Shown here piece after piece: positions 27,901 to 28,859 of a stretch of DNA of 28,859 nucleotides; the first letter of the stretch is position 1, and every line of letters starts with the position of its first letter. The translations under genes and the position numbers were made by a program. The notes below the pieces were generated by a model that saw only the letters and a program-made list of their open reading frames with translations, was not told the origin of the DNA and made no database searches. The DNA comes from JBAYJY01 sp041664945 (lineage in GTDB: Bacteria > UBP15 > UBA6099): positions 1 through 28,859 of the forward strand of contig JBAYJY010000044.1 in NCBI GenBank assembly GCA_041664945.1, read 5' to 3'.

Positions 27901-28859
27901 GCCCAGAGCGCCTTTAATCCATACCCTGATCTTCAGAATGCCGGACGAATTCATATAGGCGTCGCTGAAGCCGGATGTCTTCGCGCGCAGAAGCGGCTTT
28001 TCCGGATGGCTGTCCGCCGTTTCGTCCCAGAGATACGCTTCCCCGCCCGCTACCCGCCATCCTGCCGGCGTCGGCGTCAGAAACTGCGAGCCCATGTCTT
28101 CCCATAGGCCAGTCGCGTAATTGAACAACTGCACTTTGGATTCATAAATCGCTGCCCAGTCGGCGGGATTAGCGGTCGGCGCCGTTCCGCCCTCGATGCC
28201 GACGAGATACATTTCCGCGTTGAATGCGAGCGAATTTATCGCGCGGCCGGTTATGCCGTATGACGAAAGATTGTATGAAAATTCAACCCATTCCTGCTGC
28301 GGATCGAACCGCTCGATATCCTTCATCCAGAGCCCGGCGTATTTAGCGTCGGCTGCGGCCAGGTCGCTTATCATCTGGTTCGAGGGGCAGTCGCCTTTGC
28401 TCGCCGGCGTGAAGTAATACGAAGTTATGAAGATGCTCATGAAGGACGGATTTGAGTCGATAAGCATCTGGCAGGGAGCGATGCCGGCCGCGGAGCCGGT
28501 CGGCAGAAAGATCGTCCTCGAACCCGCCGGATCGCCGTTGACCGGGCTTCGAAGCGCTCCTTCTATCTTTATGTCGTTCGGCAGAATCTTTGCGTCGACG
28601 GTATGGCCGCTCACTGCGTCGTTCGCAATATCGTATGCTATATAAATGGAGTGAACGGCGTTTTTGACCTCAAAGTCGAGCGCGCCGGTGAAAGTGACTT
28701 TGCCGCCGCCTATCGCCTGATGCTGCTGTCCGAAAGGTTTCCCTGTTCCGAAAAACGTCATCGTGCCCGTGTAATACGCAGACACTCCGACAACATCCGA
28801 ATCGGCGATATTGGCTGTCGAGATTGTTATGCTGTGAAGCGTCTGCGGCGACCCGTTTC
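15991..28859 (-). CDS. Giant modular secreted/surface protein, N-terminus off the window (at least about 4288 aa)
   Basis: The frame is open to the right edge; the GTG at 28785 is internal because 24 sense codons precede it. Order from N to C: a beta-rich region (28859-27840); four tandem 333-residue modules (27840-23840); a linker; interleaved Ig/FN3-like modules of two types (23100-20070); a further Ig-like segment and a beta-rich region (20070-18460); PD40/TolB-like beta-propeller blades (about 18460-17150: PAWRHDG, VAWSVDN, PKWSPDC, PGWSADG); a ZU5-like segment (about 16930-16390: GIVTAVFPPNSIASDT); and a FlgD/type-IX-sorting-like C-terminal domain (16340-15991: YPNPYVE, IKVYDIRGSLV, LASGVYLYYL, KGKFSVVR). 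No enzyme or adhesin motif is visible. Such proteins are typically exported and displayed or released. The export route is inferred from the C-terminal domain; no secretion gene is in the window. Confidence 0.85.
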   Translation of the reverse strand, partial: NGSPQTLHSITISTANIADSDVVGVSAYYTGTMTFFGTGKPFGQQHQAIGGGKVTFTGALDFEVKNAVHSIYIAYDIANDAVSGHTVDAKILPNDIKIEGALRSPVNGDPAGSRTIFLPTGSAAGIAPCQMLIDSNPSFMSIFITSYYFTPASKGDCPSNQMISDLAAADAKYAGLWMKDIERFDPQQEWVEFSYNLSSYGITGRAINSLAFNAEMYLVGIEGGTAPTANPADWAAIYESKVQLFNYATGLWEDMGSQFLTPTPAGWRVAGGEAYLWDETADSHPEKPLLRAKTSGFSDAYMNSSGILKIRVWIKGALGANFDESSMVFNTALINFNYGSTLEQANWRWLDADESPSAIENKYINAPQNAGLHLRAGIRSNFADRGAHYLGVQYDTNANFTAPVLMTSASPAIRYWDDTSPDHVKGDPVVIRFLNGADGDGIYHEDQIPPAQAKQSGILYEEDFTIQPLITGAYYLRIVQLNGDGTFKSVLDSYAAPIKIVVEPTSVVLPAYNWSPNTAPYAPSGADTPLEFTIGTDYIAAIRVEGKAATANAWRLEYQKNPYTNPGDWTPVTLACGTCDWKSVNGAWGADEGAVAAGSFVTGAGAGAAIAGRYDENGVFATTFALGANQYTEFWWSIRAQDGAAGNAYRFRVTNAGSMSLISYLKMPEARQTVREQTSYRWADENEDTLAPENEAAGVAVNQPLHLRVGVRSDHNFWSSHKIALQYDTDSSFPSPTLVTSSSGSVVFWDDTDRSPGDPVSGTKSLSGSPYAGIYHESANQPAPQDYLMNLLYEEDFSVAVTAVGAFYLRVVAVDNTGGNPQPLELYTQTIAVNAAVPSNIQSYFAWAQDASNPQFSPTNNMLVYLPGNMYLLSIQIQNSAAASSVYNWQLQSKKTSDPPGDWTNVTATSADWTAANCAFGVDGKSISTTTFSTNGGIGVGAAESGFYSEKGVITDSLGANSYSEYWYCVKPAAAASKKTYEFRLTNTGSTNGFIYNVYPDAAEPMAEMTSYRWADGNEAALDLENTAIIAAPGDKLHVRLGARGDYGSYPAHKLGIQYDTTNAFTAPVLMTAGSPALKMWDDTDRVNGAAVSGLKILSGAPASGLYHEDNTPFSESARANVIYEEDFTILPVSVGVYYIRLVEIDSSGNFLKLLDRYTNVAEITISNPTDYQTKFNWSANAAVPAWNGENATLDFTTGANYIVAVKIENDSALKTNFDWQLQYQKDPYGNPEVWTNVSAASGDWKAADGPWGADGAAVNVAAFSTVGFDHCAGCAAVNGVYSETGKAVSYTLGAHRYTEVWYSIKADPSALGFAYRFRVTNSGSTYGVSYMKYPDCRIVARQQASFRWADRNEAAIDLENAATYAVVNDELHLRVGLRSRNDAWSDHKLALQYDTDINFTAPTLMTAATQIKGWNDPAHAAGDTMSGANMLAGSPLDGVYHEDNNQPAPQTKALNFLYEEDFTVRPDSTGTYYFRTVTVDNAGSNPVPLDMYSQTIELNVVMPNNYQAAYNWSENLAAPAFFGNNVPAGMTSGKSYIVAVQIDHTDPNSAFNWRLQYQKDPNGTPGPWTDVTTFSSDWKALDGPWGADGAVVPTASFVTAYAGAGSPVAGKYSETGIVNSYTLSGARYAELWFSVKPQPAAMNFDYRFRLTNAGSTNGFRYDRYPEAKHPPTTGTIAISELMNCCTENPKPVMSLTCEDPAGTNCNAGDSMRFSCDNVNWSPWLPFAVSTSAFDITSGAGCVAADGQKTVYVEYKNEYNAIQILHASDKTVYDTTAPEIISIPNIQTIMGNDCPVHGTTDGVVCNDPSSNPMCTVWYQSRPGTTYPLFPGAPNQFTVVVNWTDNMQMYESQWKLQGDAAYGDPIQTPDTENPWQQFYNVDAGDTIPDQLVDFTVFDKVGHTDKVSVKFSNDNQNPDNPDVSGYASAAKVIPLVSGTWYPYDNPYFEWPVPNDNPVGHAVGIEGYYVEFSNNSSSVPNALQSANSFNSVAPLTCGSTYYLRIRSRDHVCNVPNPVTTFVYRYDNNPPVITNNIAGCPSCDNTWRNAAGATYDVDFSDSCGNLKKADYIVYSGAGKTGSQVLGWTTIADNIAFPTYTIDWPVAFNSLPEGVNYVSIRLTDEAGNVTNAVDAFYVRKDTVPPAIVYNSPISAGGYTPWYSANVANDVDLQWASGSPIVQFDYRIASGAWTNIWTGSQSVSYAANWLAPWAALPQGETRISVRGLDSAGNWRTDTFATGTAGFIFRKDSLPPDNPAAPVNGWEDPSKTVPITTGVAYSYPNPYFEWAAPSDYPAPLNSGVGGYYVGISTNPALVPTAFQTAASYTAPAMACNTDYYLRIRTRDQAIAPNVNPAVVTAFTYRWGGQIGITDNQPGDDTWRNANGGVYDVDFKGGCDANINTVEYTLWSAAGRGAGTGTQVIPWTVFLGPALGVNSYTANWKLKDADFGNATDGINFVSVRVTDANGLVRIQDDVFYVLKDTQAPPATAVAGFDMPAKTVSLASGSWYNYSSPYFEWAAASDLPAAPAMNSGFKEYIVYFGTDTAGVPSVATAAVSFSPSVALVTGWTYYLRISSRDNVGNTSAAATAFTYRYDSTSPGGVAANGFDTSAKSAALAAGTWHSYEHPYFEWSAASDLPATPANSGLMEYRIYFGTDSAGAPNIATTTASYTADQTLVSGWTYYLRLSAADNAGNVGAAATSFSYMYDGEPPNNPPVPANGWLTSAKLAPIVDGGSYTSVHPYFEWSAPADNPVSPANAGLDGYYVVFSTDPFAIPTAFQTESSFNATTSICNATHTLRISARDLSTPPNISNAITAFTYYKRGSVTIVDNQPNDDAWRNAAGTLYDVDFLTDCDNLDYVQYSFWSAADMGAGTGTQSLPWTTYLGPGMNVSSFTADWAIRAADFAAAAEGINWVSIRAFCTSGISTTLTDAFYFRKDVTPPNIPTGVFSELSDYLWVSPANGNLYYGTGMGAAQMFMVSGTANDALSGLQKVTFSAAYGDTPADAATPANWSAGYDIDSSNTTAENVTVTAYDNAGNMNTRQLTAIRDNNLQITYLSMTPAWLPTFVMFKVYYPDGVTEMTANNADGIYKQAATAGPDDSKFARGYDRNGASVGMYDDPADAPDDGLAVSRLVYQTGAGDSCGSVNGTNAWCLETYAAGCVSSVNPHYIGIYADNIKTDGFYANLPEEKTIDGDLGAPAAPPLATGTPGSFEARSGPDYIRVIPMGDGLILSDEPAGPWCSGGTCPIACGGNFCSNMGSEINAKPDFVKSDTGAGAVILDNAPDNTPPAPGEWSWDSFNNRIVLFDNPATITMTLNGQSEMVCAQLMDACDQRIDSGAWQNGTVQMTLSDAPGSGKSIARNEATAARGFDNVTAPASLAALKQPDQLTIKGDMRNGMACVTLTAENMPNDNPMTPVMVTPEYFGVLPLGHKGGGDKPGFVLIRPNIGVASGTTSFGGITGVSNVFMSTPNFATQAIVLSPAWRHDGGKLLFISRQSSPCGGDAAVGEMPYGNFNLFTMDQTAGTLGNCVRLTRNGNDGMDDTGVSPYSEVAWSVDNERAVFAAADMMGNAKAKLFWVGATASVGVHVGAQYDYPPAGPVRTHEEVTEDIVPGGATVTISLSIGSSFNPGENVIVYETIPGTSQSVKRTITTVVSVQNDLARSETYIRVNPPIAMAFDGSSSGGSTYIDYPITLRQLGQGIVPLDDDSEWIDPDWSGNNAECDAAYRDKLIAVRAPNVSEEDTVCNPSCAPDADSSTNANIVMIDGAKDAEGMYRVDGATSNLRRITMFKDNSVWPLKPKWSPDCRMIAFLAWDRTPDVNNPTPPSKTSVYVINLSAAYAGFDSASLPITSLSDAGVYKIYDYASYTMPAYEPGWSADGKLVSYSVDKRNTLDISAVNYGMGNIVEQLFSGSDYDSYLEYIPDQPKSQGGVFAPQLVGQVQYNELYLTQCPSHAGSACPNKPNTPYVQVSQMSAGTGAYLRMLTISNESAVTSGGGLLFQDGIVTAVFPPNSIASDTVFYNTNPTAYCGGGAAPGPNCPADPTTEYIVAAGDAREYFPDGTNFSSYIRLIFHYCDNDNDGMVDAGTESINAATANGTQLFQYDPITGNCSIAGAPTGGGTVDVDTLGVYNWNTDASSWVRMDGLVDKNSKTITIFSSHFSRYDTLGFKMGFAPQALTPLQIYDVHTYPNPYVESMNRLDGIRFAAAGLNQGNVTITIKVYDIRGSLVSTLMRVLPSNYDTAPDVSENGAYTLYHWRPPVSATGRPLASGVYLYYLTARTPSGYEVTHKGKFSVVR
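15994..16340 (-). other. C-terminal FlgD-like / type IX sorting-like domain of the giant protein
   Basis: The last roughly 115 residues follow the known pattern: YPNPYVESMN, a strand pair around VTITIKVYDIRGSLV, then a Trp-Arg-Pro segment, LASGVYLYYLTAR, and a terminal KGKFSVVR. In Bacteroidota such domains direct export by the type IX system. In many candidate phyla the same fold is found with no proven export function, so the role here is inference. Confidence 0.75.
17150..18460 (-). other. PD40/TolB-like beta-propeller region of the giant protein
   Basis: At least four blades share the aWSpDG-type core: PAWRHDGGKLLFIS, VAWSVDNERAVFAA, PKWSPDCRMIAFLAWD and PGWSADGKLVSYSVD. They are spaced irregularly, with Cys-containing insertions between blades. 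Such propellers bind proteins or glycans in exported proteins; the ligand is not evident. Confidence 0.7.
20070..23100 (-). repeat. Interleaved Ig/FN3-like modules (two families) in the giant protein
   Basis: Family B (about 105 residues, core YFEWsAasDlP...YYLRI..RD..GN) appears five times, with its FEW Trp codon at 23014, 22009, 21322, 20983 and 20641. Family C (about 110 residues, core DDtWRNAaG.yDVDF...GiNyVSIRvtD) appears three times, near 22750, 21740 and 20370, plus a diverged copy at about 22440-22110. The order is B C c' B C B B B C. Copies are similar but clearly diverged, unlike the near-identical repeat in the AsmA-like gene. Confidence 0.8.
23840..27840 (-). repeat. Four tandem 1-kb modules in the giant protein
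   Basis: Each module begins with RWaDxNE; the Trp codons lie at 27811, 26812, 25816 and 24811, giving spacings of 999, 996 and 1005 bases, all multiples of three. Each has two parts: an approximately 185-residue part (LHLRvGxRS, LQYDTDxxF, GvYHEDN, LLYEEDFTV, YYLRvV) and an approximately 145-residue part (YNWSxN, WrLQYQKDP, WxxVT, GPWGADGA, YRFRVTNsGST). The divergence between copies argues for an old tandem expansion. Confidence 0.88.

Noticed and set aside
28783..28785. GTG as the start of the giant protein
   Set aside because: The frame continues without a stop to the window edge, no ribosome-binding site precedes the GTG, and the upstream residues read like the same beta-rich domain.

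Overview
The window looks like chromosome from an uncultivated diderm (Gram-negative-type) bacterium. Supporting this are an AsmA-like outer-membrane-linked protein, a BepA-like M48 metalloprotease with TPRs, several exported proteins, and a giant secreted protein ending in a FlgD/type-IX-sorting-like domain. Most of the DNA is moderately G+C-rich, apart from one sharply A+T-rich island at about 15.0-15.98 kb. The layout recalls candidate phyla of the FCB/PVC/Omnitrophota/Elusimicrobiota sort, but no marker gene is present and no phylum can be assigned. No rRNA, tRNA, CRISPR array, transposase or phage gene was seen.

Layout. At 1-1566 (+) is the 3' part of an AsmA-family gene with a recent internal duplication. 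At 1.6-2.24 kb is a small orphan gene bracketed by two copies of a palindromic repeat. From 2.24 to 9.0 kb the minus strand carries a CopA-type Cu+ ATPase, an SRPBCC/START-fold protein, a MazG-like pyrophosphohydrolase, and a large polytopic protein with an exported alkaline-phosphatase-like domain and an extreme Gln/Gly/Arg/Pro tail. At 9.2-9.66 kb (+) is an SCP2-like lipid-binding protein. From 14.77 down to 9.78 kb (-) runs an apparent operon: M48-TPR protease, NfeD/ClpP-class membrane protease, then slipin (SPFH), closed by a hairpin with a T-run. The A+T-rich island holds two unrecognised reading frames and next to it a 47-codon G+C-rich remnant. From 15,991 to the right edge (-) is one open frame of at least about 4288 codons.

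How the genes fit together. The M48-NfeD-slipin operon is a coherent membrane-quality-control set, since slipin/NfeD pairs are a known operon partnership and BepA-like proteases handle misfolded envelope proteins. The AsmA-like and SCP2-like proteins suggest lipid handling. The giant protein is a modular surface or secreted protein: four tandem modules of about 333 residues, then two interleaved families of Ig/FN3-like modules, then a PD40 beta-propeller region, a ZU5-like segment, and the FlgD-like C-terminal domain.

The points most worth a second look are the mosaic structure and 1-kb periodicity of the giant protein, the A+T-rich island directly behind it, the polytopic protein whose phosphatase domain seems to lack a canonical metal-binding motif and carries a disordered tail, and the in-gene duplication in the AsmA-like gene.
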